64,000 bases of DNA, taken from Allacma fusca (Eukaryota > Arthropoda > Collembola > Symphypleona > Sminthuridae). This document shows, in pieces, positions 48,601 through 57,488 of the stretch. A model generated the notes under the pieces. It did not search any database and was not told where the DNA came from. It saw only the letters and a program-made list of their open reading frames with translations. The position numbers and the translations under genes were made by a program. Each line of letters starts with the position of its first letter. Positions within the stretch are counted from its first letter, which is position 1. The stretch spans positions 6,291,060 to 6,355,059 of the forward strand of contig OX359247.1 in assembly GCA_947179485.1 (NCBI GenBank), given 5' to 3'.

Positions 48601-50461
48601 AAGTCATAGTAATAAATAAATCCGGTTTGCCAAATTTTCTGACAATCGCCATTGCATCCTGATATCTTTGTTGCATATTTCTGGGACTGCCAATGTAACT
48701 TGATGGAAATATGACAGTACGGCCAACTCCTTTTCCAGTTGCAGCTGCTCTGTTTGTCACATATTCTTGAACAGAAGAATATGTATCCGCTTTTAATCTT
48801 TTTTGATTATATCGCAAAAAGTTCAGCCTATTTGCTTCCATTCTGCAATACCAATCCACCATCAATTGGTGGGTTAGTTTTCCACCAGATAGCAAGTGGT
48901 TTGTCTGGTCTTTTCGTATTTGTAAATGAAAGCTGAAATACATCATTTCAGTAATTTTTGTTTTCCCATCACTGGTTTTCAATCCATAATTCCAGCCTAT
49001 CTCCCCTGTTGGGAAAAATAAGGGATAAGTAAGTCCATCCAAGAACTCATTGAGAATATTAATATTTTTCATTCTTTTTTCCTCTCTCAAATAAACTCGG
49101 ATATCCCGTTCAAATGGAGGTTCGCCCTCGTCATTTGTAAATACCATAGCAATTTCGTTAGCTTTGGCTACGTTGTACCTTCTAGGGTCATAATTATTAT
49201 TTGTCGAAATTTTCATTGCAAGATTTTTTGTATCTTTTCCGGCTGATTGCATTTCTTCCTCTACTTCTTTGAGCATTCTGTAGCAAGCAACTAATTTATT
49301 ATTTGCCTCCATAAATGTGTGCAAAATTTGTAGCACTGTATCTTTACACCCAGAATTAGCTGGGTTTTCCATTCTGTATGATGATGCTATCTCACTATCA
49401 TACACATACAATTGAGCAAACTTTGGATTGTCACCCTGTTTTGGGTACAATGGTCCACTACAATGATACAACTGACCATGAAGGCGGAAAACATATGGGC
49501 CACCTAGCATAGGCTGTACGTTTCCACCGCAAGATGCCATTGCAATAGCAGAGTTATATGAACGAATATTTTCCATAAAATGTTTTTCCCGAAAGAGTTC
49601 TGCCACAGTTTCGTGTGGAGGCTTCATTGGAATCAATGTATCAATTTTTCCATGATGGCAGCAAGTCAAAAAACTCAAGAATTTATTTTCACCGGATCCG
49701 TTAGATCTGCCCTCTTCTGCAAAATGCAATGCATGACAGTTTCGGCATTCTTTATCCATATTTCCGATATTATATTCGGTAACATCGCTCTCATCAATAT
49801 TGATTGTCAGACCACAATATTCGGTTTGTTCAAGTGTGCGCCTATTTGCTGTTAGCCTACGAACACGTTCGGTCTCGTTTATACATTCCCGAATAGGAGC
49901 ACGGTAGTTTTGTAGATTAGTACTCAAAACCTCTCGATTTTCAGCGTAATTTGCTCTCCGAGTTACAATAATAATTGAATGATTCTCAACACGATAATCT
50001 CGCAAGTTAGCACTCAAGGTTTCTTGGTTTTCAGCATAATTTGCTCTCCGAGTTTTATTTATACTTGAGTTATTCTCAGCCCTGTAATCTTGCAAGTTAG
50101 CACTCAAGGTTTCTCGGTTATCAGCGTAATTTTCTCTCCGAGTTTCATTTATACTTGAGTGATTTTCAGTGCGGTAATCTCGCAAGTTAGCACGCAAGGT
50201 TTCACGATTATCAGCATAATGGGCTCTGCGGGTTTCATTAATACGTGAGTTATTGTCGGCACGATATTGTCGTCGTGAAGCATTGATAACTTCTCTGTTG
50301 CTGGCATAATTAGCTCTTCGAGTTGCTAGATTACTTGCGGTAGTGTGCGCTGGTTGAGCAATTTCTGCAGTATCATTATCGAACGAAACCTCGTCATTAA
50401 GACCATGGCGTACATTCGAGTGCATAGTCTGCTTACGACTTCTTTTGTTCGCGGGATTCAT
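45671..50461 (-). CDS. Helitron Rep/helicase protein (1596 aa, intact)
   Basis: One uninterrupted frame from the ATG at 50461. Residues about 40-200 are 30-residue repeats (ETRRANYAENQETLSANLRD type). The Helitron-like N-terminal domain follows; then the Rep domain with GKPDLFITMTCNPKWKEI, the HUH motif GLPHAHILWI (H685, H687) and the catalytic tyrosine region KYIYKYVYKG (about Y814-Y820). The C-terminal PIF1-type helicase has Walker A GPGGSGKTFVYE (1158-1169), Walker B IIWDECTM, and LYVAFSRANSRDNVKVFV near the end. Rep nicks and joins single strands and the helicase unwinds, giving rolling-circle type transposition. All key motifs are intact, suggesting a recently active autonomous copy. It lies next to PHR-like gene C. 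Host PIF1 is excluded by the fused Rep domain. Confidence 0.96.
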   Translation of the reverse strand: MNPANKRSRKQTMHSNVRHGLNDEVSFDNDTAEIAQPAHTTASNLATRRANYASNREVINASRRQYRADNNSRINETRRAHYADNRETLRANLRDYRTENHSSINETRRENYADNRETLSANLQDYRAENNSSINKTRRANYAENQETLSANLRDYRVENHSIIIVTRRANYAENREVLSTNLQNYRAPIRECINETERVRRLTANRRTLEQTEYCGLTINIDESDVTEYNIGNMDKECRNCHALHFAEEGRSNGSGENKFLSFLTCCHHGKIDTLIPMKPPHETVAELFREKHFMENIRSYNSAIAMASCGGNVQPMLGGPYVFRLHGQLYHCSGPLYPKQGDNPKFAQLYVYDSEIASSYRMENPANSGCKDTVLQILHTFMEANNKLVACYRMLKEVEEEMQSAGKDTKNLAMKISTNNNYDPRRYNVAKANEIAMVFTNDEGEPPFERDIRVYLREEKRMKNINILNEFLDGLTYPLFFPTGEIGWNYGLKTSDGKTKITEMMYFSFHLQIRKDQTNHLLSGGKLTHQLMVDWYCRMEANRLNFLRYNQKRLKADTYSSVQEYVTNRAAATGKGVGRTVIFPSSYIGSPRNMQQRYQDAMAIVRKFGKPDLFITMTCNPKWKEIMAHLLPGQQPSDRPDIVARVFNLKLKELIEDITKRGIFGKCRGYVYVIEFQKRGLPHAHILWIGGDLDLKDPNCVDKIVSAEIPCKQTQPKLYEAVTTHMLHGPCSQKCMRNGICTKRFPKEFCNVTDTGVDGFPLYKRRNSGIKFHKGGNEFTNQHVVPHNPYLLLKYNCHINVEVCSSVKAVKYIYKYVYKGHDCADLLLNETETTVNVDEISQHINARYVSAPEAMWRIFGFWMQDKSHTIYRLHVHEPNEQTLYYRDGDEAQALENVKDSNLSAYFKLNEQDVNARQYLYADIPNYYCFTDGTDPITMKKCKVWKKRCHGYDPHVIGRMFNVSPSNIQKYAIKLLLLHKRGATSFDDLRTVDGRLCDSFQDACSKLNLVENDEQWYHAMNEAIVYQMPKQLRQLFAIICVFGSPSSAIDIFNHYKDHLIEDFRRDHTENVAEQLCLHEIESIFKMHKKSGEKDFGMPKLQGYMTSTMYESYDIDEEKISFAANYEKLNEQQKEVVNFAIKAIESNNYTNNCIHLNGPGGSGKTFVYETLMCYVRGHLFNGLQGIAIAVASTGIAATLLKGGRTYHSQFCIPPNTNKDTTSSMRVNSVEADRIRKSQLIIWDECTMASKYSLDVVNRLLQEIMDNNRPFGGKLIILGGDFRQILNVVKRGNRISIIESNIKSSVNWKCFSTFKLNVNMRARYDMDFSDWILKVGDGKLNKRIKDKDDMVEIPQNLITNSNLIVEIFDGITPTNIEDYANRAILCPLNVDSSKINDKVLDLLSGVEKCYCSADTVDSANESDVQNYPVEYLNSINPNGMPAHFLKLKIGAIIMLLRNLNTKRGLCNGTRLIVTELKENLIFANVLTGRAKGETMFLPRITLTSNEGEYPFVLRRRQFPVKLSFSMTINKSQGQSFSKVGIWLSKPVFTHGQLYVAFSRANSRDNVKVFVDKTEDQGELQGPGNGTYTINCVYPEIL

Positions 50462-50489
50462 GTTTTGCCTTTAGAAGAACAGGTGTTGT

Positions 50490-51245
50490 CTTTAAGTCTG
50501 ATTGTGTCTGTGAGCAACTTTAAAAGATGCAAATTTTCTTTAAAAGACTGATTTTGTCTTTAATAGACTGGTTTTGTCTTTAATAGACTGGTTTTGTCTG
50601 TAAAAGACTGAATTTGTCTTTAAAAGACTGATTTTGTCTTTAATAGACTGGTTTTGTCTTTAATAGACTGGTTTTGTCTGTAAAAGACTGAATTTGTCTT
50701 TAAAAGATGCAATGTTTCTTTTAAAGACTGATTTTGTCTTTAATAGACTGATTTTGTCTTTAATAGACTGATTTTGTCTGTAAAAGACTGAATTTGTCTG
50801 TAAAAGACTGATTTTGTCTGTAAAAGACTGATTTTGTCTGTAAAAGACTGAATTTGTCTTTAAAAGACCGATTTTGTCTGTAAAAGACTGAATTTGTCTT
50901 TAAAAAGACAGGTAATTGTGTCTTTAAAAAGACAGGTAATTGTGTCTTTAAAAAGACAGGTTAATTTGTCTTTAAAAAGACAGGTTAATTTGTCTTTAAA
51001 AGACAGGTAATTTTGTCTTTAAAAAGACAGGTAATTGTGTCTTTAAAAAGACAGGTTAATGTCTTTAAAAAGACAGGTAATTGTGTCTTTAAAAAGACAG
51101 GTTATTTTGTCTTTAAAAAGACAGGTTAATTTGTCTTTAAAAAGACAGGTTAATTTGTCTTTAAAAAGACAGGTTAATTTGTCTTTAAAAAGACAGGTTA
51201 ATTTGTCTTTAAAAGACAGGTAATTATGTCTTCAAAAAGACAGTT
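50490..51245. repeat. Two adjoining tandem arrays with GTCT/AGAC units
   Basis: From about 50490 to 50900 the unit is about 20 bp (AGACTGATTTTGTCTTTAAA with variants). From about 50900 to 51245 it changes to about 24 bp (GACAGGTAATTGTGTCTTTA plus AAAA). Every unit is bordered by GTCTTTAAAAAGAC-like inverted pairs, so each can fold into a small stem. More than 30 units in total. The array lies immediately upstream of the Helitron start codon. Confidence 0.9.
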
Positions 51246-51249
51246 AAAT

Positions 51250-51890
51250 AAGCAATGCAGCGGAAAACGGAGAAGAGCAGCTCCTATCTCGGCAAGCACG
51301 GAAGAAGAAATGAACTGAGTGTGAGTGAGTGGTGTGAGTGGTGAGAAACGGCGTGGCAAGTGTGCGACGGCTGCGTGGTTTTCGTAGACCAGCTATAGAA
51401 ACAGACGCAACGTATGTACTTACGTAGCGTATATAAGGCGCGGTTGCATATGTGGAGTCAATCAGCTGAGCTTCGGCTTTCTGAACTCATAGACACAGGC
51501 AAGCCGATGAGTGTATATGAGTATATATACATGGTATATATGGTATATGTATATACAGCAAGCAAGTCGAGAAGAAGAGCTGAACTGAAACTCTCTAACT
51601 CTGTTGCAGAAGAGAGCTTTTCCAGTTCCAGCTTGCTGTGTTTCTCGGCTTGCTTACTTCCTAGCTTGCTGTATATACCACCGGCTTGCTTCGCTATATA
51701 GTGAAATAGCATCGTACATAGCGGCTTGCTTTACAGTGACTGAAATGAGCGCGCGAATATTTGATTCTTACGACCACTTTCACTTTCACTATCACTATCC
51801 ACTCCTTCAAATTAGAAGAGAGGATATGCCACACGAACTCGCACCTGGTGATGTAATATTGTTCGTGGGTCAGTGGGTCAAAACAGTTTA
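51250..51890. repeat. Dispersed repeat with TATATAAGG and GCTTGCT motifs
   Basis: Contains GTATATAAGGCGCGG (a TATA-like box) near 51428 and a distal part (TTTCTCGGCTTGCTTACTT, then GCTATATAGTGAAATA) that recurs at 63190-63880. Function unknown; it may be an LTR-like or MITE-like family. No protein-coding content is supported. Confidence 0.5.
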
Positions 51891-52194
51891 AACGACCTCA
51901 AATTGGCCTCAGTGAGTCAAGAGAAGGTCCTGACTTCAAATTTACCTAATTGAGTCACGTGGAGTTTCATGACCTCACATTGACCTCAGTGGGTTATAAA
52001 AATTGAGTTACAATTAGACCCAGGACCAGAGTTTGATCTTATTGATTTACAAGTAGTCCCATTGCTTCAATTTGATATCAGAGGGTCAGTAGTATTCCCA
52101 TGACTTCAATTCTGCCTCGTTGGGTCATAAATATTTTATATACCTCAATATTACCTCACTAACAAGCAACCCTCGCCACTAACTGGTTTCTTGG

Positions 52195-52810
52195 CCTCAG
52201 GTTTAATATTGGTCACAATGGGTTTCTTGACCTCATATTGACCAATATTGGTCACAATGGGTTTCTTGACCTCATATTGACCAATATTGGTCACCATGGG
52301 TTTCTTGACCTCATATTGACCAATATTGGTCACCATGGGTTTCTTGACCTCATATTGACCAATATTGGTCACCATGGGTTTCTTGACCTCATATTGACCA
52401 ATATTGGTCACAATGGGTTTCTTGACCTCATATTGACCAATATTGGTCACCATGGGTTTCTTGACCTCATATTGACCAATATTGGTCACCATGGGTTTCT
52501 TGACCTCATATTGACCAATATTGGTCACAATGGGTTTCTTGACCTCATATTGACCAATATTGGTCACAATGGGTTTCTTGACCTCATATTGACCAATATT
52601 GGTCAGAATGGGTTTTTGACCTCACGTAGACCAATATTGGTCACAATGGGTTTCTTGACCTCATATTGACCAATATTGGTCAGAATGGGTTTTTGACCTC
52701 ATGTTGACCAATATTGGTCACAATGGGTTTCTTGACCTCATATTGACCAATATTGGTCAGAATGGGTTTTTGACCTCATGTTGACCAATATTGGTCACAA
52801 TTGGTCTCTT
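52195..52810 (-). repeat. 39-bp tandem array, left arm
   Basis: About 15 units of TTGACCTCATATTGACCAAT plus ATTGGTCACAATGGGTTTC. Each contains the perfect 16-bp palindrome TGACCAATATTGGTCA. Because 39 is a multiple of three, frames stay open on both strands; the minus frame reads VTNIGQYEVKKPM repeatedly. Units at the left (51880-52150) are increasingly degenerate, as expected at the decaying edge of an array. Confidence 0.95.
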
Positions 52811-52934
52811 GGCCTCAGATTCATCCATTCGTGCAACGGCTGGTTTACTAGTCGTTGGGTCAAGAAACATAAAGCAAAGACAAATTTTGTCAGTGCAAAT
52901 TCCTTCATTTTTTTACATGCAGAAATGTTTTAGA

Positions 52935-53480
52935 TACAAATTGTGACCAATATTGGCCAATCTGAGGTCGAGATACAAACTGTTACCAATATTGGCCAAT
53001 CTTACTTCGAAAAACCAATTGTGAACAATATTGGCCAATTTGAGGCTGAAATACAAACTGTTACCAATATTGGCCAATCTTACTTCGAAAAACCAATTGT
53101 GAACAATATTGGCCAATTTGAGGTCGAGATACAAACTGTTACCAATATTGGCCAATCTTACTTCGAAAAACCAATTGTGAACAATATTGGCCAATTTGAG
53201 GCTGAAATACAAACTGTTACCAATATTGGCCAATCTTACTTCGAAAAACCAATTGTGAACAATATTGGCCAATTTGAGGTCGAGATACAAACTGTTACCA
53301 ATATTGGCCAATCTTAGGTCGAAAAACCAATTGTGAAGAATATTGGCCAATTTGAGGTCGAGATACAAACTGTTACCAATATAGGCCAATCTTAGGTCGA
53401 AAAACCAATTGTGAACAATATTGGTCAATCTGATACCAAAATATCGATTGTGACAAATATTGATATAGGCCAAGAAACTA
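52935..53480 (+). repeat. 39/78-bp tandem array, right arm
   Basis: Alternating 39-bp units forming a 78-bp higher-order repeat (ACCAATATTGGCCAATCTTA... then AACAATATTGGCCAATTTGA...). In inverted orientation the units align with the left array (shared CCAATATTG, TCACAAT, GGTTT, CCTCA). The plus frame reads VTNIGQSYFEKPIV and related 13-residue units. Confidence 0.95.
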
Positions 53481-53674
53481 ATTGTGACCATTATTGGTGA
53501 ATTTGCGGTCAGAAACCAGCCATAAATGTGTCATTCATTTAATATATCACTGATTTTCGAAAATAGAAATTTCTTATGGGATTTTGCTTTCCTTGGGACA
53601 TTGGGCCAGGTACCTAATCTCACAAAATTTCATTCTGATCCTGAGTGGGAATGTGGCGAGGGTTACTTGTAAGT

Positions 53675-53870
53675 TGTAAGGGAGCGTTCACAAATGACGT
53701 CATCAAATTAGTGGGTGGGTGCTAACGGGAGATGGTGATGTTGATGACGCAGTGGTAGGGTGGATTTGACCGAATGATGATGTCATCAACCGACGAATGT
53801 TACCAACGATTTTTTTGCTTAACCGTTAACAGTTTTGGTAGTTTGATTCAACCTGCTTCGACTTGCTTAC
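53675..53870. other. Short-repeat flank with GACGTCAT motifs
   Basis: Starts GTAAGGGAGCGTTCACAAATG followed by several TGATGACGTCATCA-like palindromic motifs. A related start (GTAAGGGTTCATTCACGACG) occurs at 61882. Possibly the end of an unclassified transposon family. Confidence 0.3.
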
Positions 53871-53878
53871 TTGCCGAA

Positions 53879-55573
53879 AATGCCTAAAATGCCCGGCATT
53901 TTCAAATTAAGACATTTTCAGGGCATTTTTAGGCATAGATGGGCGTTTTTCTCCCCCTCTGCCTCTTTGTGCGAGGGATGGAATATAGCCTGCTCACACT
54001 CTCCCTCGTCATCGATCGAGCTTCACGTTACGGGTTGTCCTCGTCCTCGCCCTCGTGAGGGTCTACTTTTAAAATACACCCCTTTCCCTCGCACTCATGA
54101 GGGCCCTCGTTATTTTATATTACACTTAAATAACCCCCTACAATTTCCTACAATACCTGTGCCTTCAAATAACTTTTTCGCGGACACTTGGTTAAAATAT
54201 GACAACTTCAATATTTGTCGACATTCCCCTAGTTCTGCACGTACGGAACTTTTGGTTAGCTTAGAAAGTTTATAAAATTTCCTACAACCTAACGTTCAAA
54301 ACAAATTGTAAAAAAATTTTTGTTGAAATAAACTACTGTATTTAAAATAGTGCCCATTATTGGTGCAGGTTTTACCCAGGTATTTGGGTACAGGTACATA
54401 TTAGGTTTCGTGGTTGACATAATTGTAAAAAGTAAAAAAACTTGCAAAATTTACAATGTTTTTTCGATTTTGTCCTGAAAATAACGTAAAAAACAAGTTT
54501 AAAATTCTAATTCATCGGTAAAAGGTACCTGTCTGCCTTACATTTTAATTGTCGGCAAAATGGAAAACATTCAGTAGTCAAACTACAATATTTTGTTATA
54601 AAAGACATTTTTGTTGGTCTTTGACAATAATTCTTCATTATAATCGATTCAGTAGCTCAGAAAACGGCTATTATTTATCAAAGCTGTTTTCTACGTCTCC
54701 GGTTAATAAACTTAGTCACAAATAGGTTCCATAACCTCAGACCAGTAATATTCAATAGTAGGGTCTGACAACAGCATTAATCAAGTATAAAGCCCAGGTG
54801 CCCTGGTTTACAAACGACCATCTCCCCGACACCCTAAAATGAAATTTTTTTCTGGAGTTGAATATGAGAAATTTTAACCTAAACAAGAGGACCTTTTACT
54901 TTTAAAAATTAAAACTGGGATTTTTGTTAAGGGCCATAAACCATGTACCTAAGACGTTATGAAGTTGGTCTTTCTACAGAACAATATATTGTCGTGAACA
55001 GCAACTGCTCCAAGTTGCTGTTTGTCCATCAACAATATTTATAGTTTTGTAAATTTTAGATTATTGCTTCCTATTTTACGCAATGCTTAATAATGCTTTC
55101 CATAACTCAATACTACTGACTAGGATCATTACGATCTGGGATTCCCTCTGGATAAGACGTAATACATTACTGTTTACCTTTGTGAATTCCACTACCAACT
55201 CTATTACCACTATTACTATTACTAGTATATACTTCTACTATTACATTACTTCTACTACTACATTACTATTAACGAAGTTATTATTCTTGAATAAATTGTG
55301 CTACTTTTATACATTGCTGAGCTACGTCACCCCTCTTGATTGTTACAATATATATGATTTTCTCACAAGGATTAAGGTAAGAGAAGGTCATGAGGGCTTA
55401 CATGTGTACTCTGCTCCCCCTCTTTCATTCACATTCTTTTCATAGGTCCTCTCCCTCACGTTCATGAGGGCGCCTAAAATCAACGTGTACTCGCCATCAC
55501 CCTCGCAGTTTGTGAGGGCGAGGACGAGGGAGAGGGAGAGGCATCCCTCAATCCCTCGTGAGGGTGCCCATGT
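53879..55573. repeat. Region bounded by inverted CCCTCG-rich arrays
   Basis: Left array near 53990-54115 and right array near 55440-55570 consist of CCCTCG/GAGGGC motifs; 16 bases (CCTCGTCCTCGCCCTC) are exactly inverted between 54039-54054 and 55514-55529. Outermost ends CATAGATGGGC (53934) and GCCCATGTATG (55567) are also near-inverted. The architecture resembles the three hAT relics in this window, but no 8-bp target duplication was found and the interior has no recognisable transposase. Confidence 0.5.
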
Positions 55574-55581
55574 ATGATCCG

Positions 55582-56165
55582 TACGGATGAAAATTCAAAT
55601 TTTGCCTCTTGACAAGGAGAGCGTAAATGTACCGCGTTATTCATTGTTGTCGTTTTCATTTGCAATGTAATAAGTATTCATTTCAAGATTGATCTTTGCA
55701 GCAATTATTTACACTCATTTTATTCATTAGGACATTAATTATATCTCAAATTGTTAACACCGATCATTATGGCAAATCGAAGCAATGTTGACGATTGTAG
55801 AAGCTCGAGGATTCCTATACGATCCATCTCATCCTCTATTTCACAATCGAGATAGTCGAAAATTTGAAAGGTTGAAATTTTGAAGAACTCCCAAACAACT
55901 CGTCGAATTGTTGGGGAGTAAATCGTGTTTCTTTGTGAAAACGGTCTGGATATTTGTTGTGCTTTTTATCAAGTTTAACTTGATCGCCCAATCTTGACCG
56001 GAGTTTATTCATAGGGTGAACCCAATATTTGCGCTTCGTTTTATTAGACTTTTGCCAACATAATAATGCTGCTATCGCTTTTGTCTTTCGAAAAAACAAG
56101 ATCCCATTTTTGATTTTGCATAGCAAAACATTGCGCGTAGTGTTTTCATGTGATTTTCATCCGTA
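55582..56165 (-). mobile_element. PIF/Harbinger-type element remnant
   Basis: A 13-bp inverted repeat (TACGGATGAAAAT) at 55582-55594 and 56153-56165 encloses the transposase remnant below. The size of about 580 bp shows that most of the element has been deleted. Terminal assignment is tentative because the outer flanks also carry CATCCGTAA-type repeats. Confidence 0.5.
55836..56126 (-). pseudogene. Harbinger transposase/HARBI1-like N-terminal fragment
   Basis: The minus frame includes AIAALLCWQKSNKTKRKYWV, HPMNKLRSRLGD and RFHKETRFTPQQFDELF. The KRxYWVHPxN block followed by a FxxxTRF...FDELL helix is characteristic of the N-terminus of PIF/Harbinger nucleases and their host derivatives (HARBI1, ALP1). 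The DDE catalytic domain is missing and the frame ends shortly after DELF; there is no ATG at the start. A dead fragment. Confidence 0.75.
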
Positions 56166-56700
56166 AGTTCTATTTCATTGGGAATGGAAGTTTTGACTTA
56201 CGGACGAAAAACGTCTTACGGATGACTTCGTCCGTAACCGCAAGCATTTTGGTCCGTAACCGTAAGAAACATTTTTCATTGTAAAGGGTGCTTAACAGTG
56301 TTTCCTATTACCGATCGCAAAAGCCTTGGCTGAGGCCTGCAGTAGATGATATTTATTTTTTCCAAAAAAAGAAACTCCTATATTTTTACCAACCTGGCGT
56401 TTTACGGGTGGCTAAACAACATGTATCAGTATTCCATTGATGGTCAAGATTAAATCTTATTTTCTTTATAATATTTTAATTTTTGCGTGACGAATGTGAG
56501 GATATGTTTTAGATCAACCCCATTCTAATAGAATTGCAAACGTTTACACCATTTGTAAGTGTCTAAATACATATTATGTCCTCATGCATGCTTATATAAG
56601 TCAATTGGAAGGAATTTTAAAAACAGGAAAACGTCACGCCAAGCATCTCGTCCATACTCGCTAATTTGTTTATGCGAATCTCTGACTTGTAGCTTTCCCA
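56166..56700. other. Repeat-flank region
   Basis: Several copies of TCCGTAA/TTACGGA (56158-56275) and no gene. Confidence 0.4.
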
Positions 56701-57227
56701 CAAACACACGCATTGCAATACGGTTCCAAAGTGTTTCAAAACTTAAGGAGTGCAACAATAATTTCATCCTGCGTTTTTGCTAATATTCCCAATTTAATTG
56801 AAAAAATATAATTTGAAATACTTCTGCAAACCCATCTACCAAAGTAATTTATTACATAATTTTATAAAGTTTTTCCTTGGATGACAGAGAGAAAAATGTG
56901 TTATTTTCGAAACTCAATCCATTTCCAGTAGTAAACTTAAAATCAAACATCATTAATTTGAGAAAATTGATTTCTTTATTAATCGTTCAAAACTTTTGAG
57001 GAAATGTATACATGTATTCCCGTCCGTTTTACTTAATATTTAAACAATAAATAACTCATTTAAAAATGTGAAAATATGGAAGGTTAAAAGATTGTTATTA
57101 TCAAATAAAGTTCAAAGTAACGCATAGTGAATATTGAGAATCGAGTGCACCAAAATATATGATCATAATGTCTGCTAATTGTATTAGATTACATCATGAA
57201 GTCATGAAGTACTTAAACTATTGCACC

Positions 57228-57350
57228 GGGTGCCTCAAAACATTGTTCTTCCCCCTAACCCATATAAGGTGCAGCGGGAAAAAATATTCGCTTCCCCAGT
57301 TTGTAGTAACTTTCTTTCCAGATCTTCCAAAATTTGTTCCATCCCTGTAG
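57228..57350 (-). mobile_element. MITE copy 1 (about 120 bp)
   Basis: Starts GGGTGCCTCAAAACATTGTT and ends CCATCCCTGTAG. It is an inverted copy of 59088-59205. Ends are imperfect inverted repeats (CTACAGGGT type). Confidence 0.7.
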
Positions 57351-57488
57351 TTCGGAAACTCTGGATACAGTATCAGATAAGTGGAGGATGTAGTAAGGGA
57401 GTTTCTTGGGGAAATCATATTTTGCAAATTTTTAAATTTTTCTCTTTTAACATTATATAAAAAATATAACTTGACGCTTGTTTGGAGA

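Larger units (their letters stand above)
44896..51250 (-). mobile_element. Autonomous Helitron, boundaries unresolved
   Basis: Defined by the intact Rep/helicase frame. The 3' side is to the left. The tandem arrays at 50490-51245 directly precede the start codon and are probably part of the element's 5' region. Neither a TC start nor a hairpin-CTRR end could be placed with confidence, so the given limits are outer estimates. Confidence 0.5.
52158..53674. mobile_element. Foldback-like element built of 39-bp repeats
   Basis: A 22-bp inverted repeat (20 of 22 matching, core AACCCTCGCCAC) at 52158-52179 and 53653-53674 encloses two tandem arrays in opposite orientation, separated by about 110 bp of unique sequence (52820-52930). 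Long inverted arms made of tandem sub-repeats define foldback transposons such as Drosophila FB. No transposase is present and no target duplication was found, so the transposon status is inference. Confidence 0.65.

Noticed and set aside
45671-50461. Host PIF1 DNA helicase gene
   Set aside because: The helicase is fused to a Rep domain with HUH and catalytic tyrosines, so it is a Helitron protein.
52238-52669. Open frames on the opposite strands of the 39-bp arrays (also 52913-53491)
   Set aside because: They follow from a period divisible by three; not listed as genes.
52151-53500. CRISPR-like regular repeats
   Set aside because: Units are contiguous 39-bp tandem copies without unique spacers, and the organism is eukaryotic.
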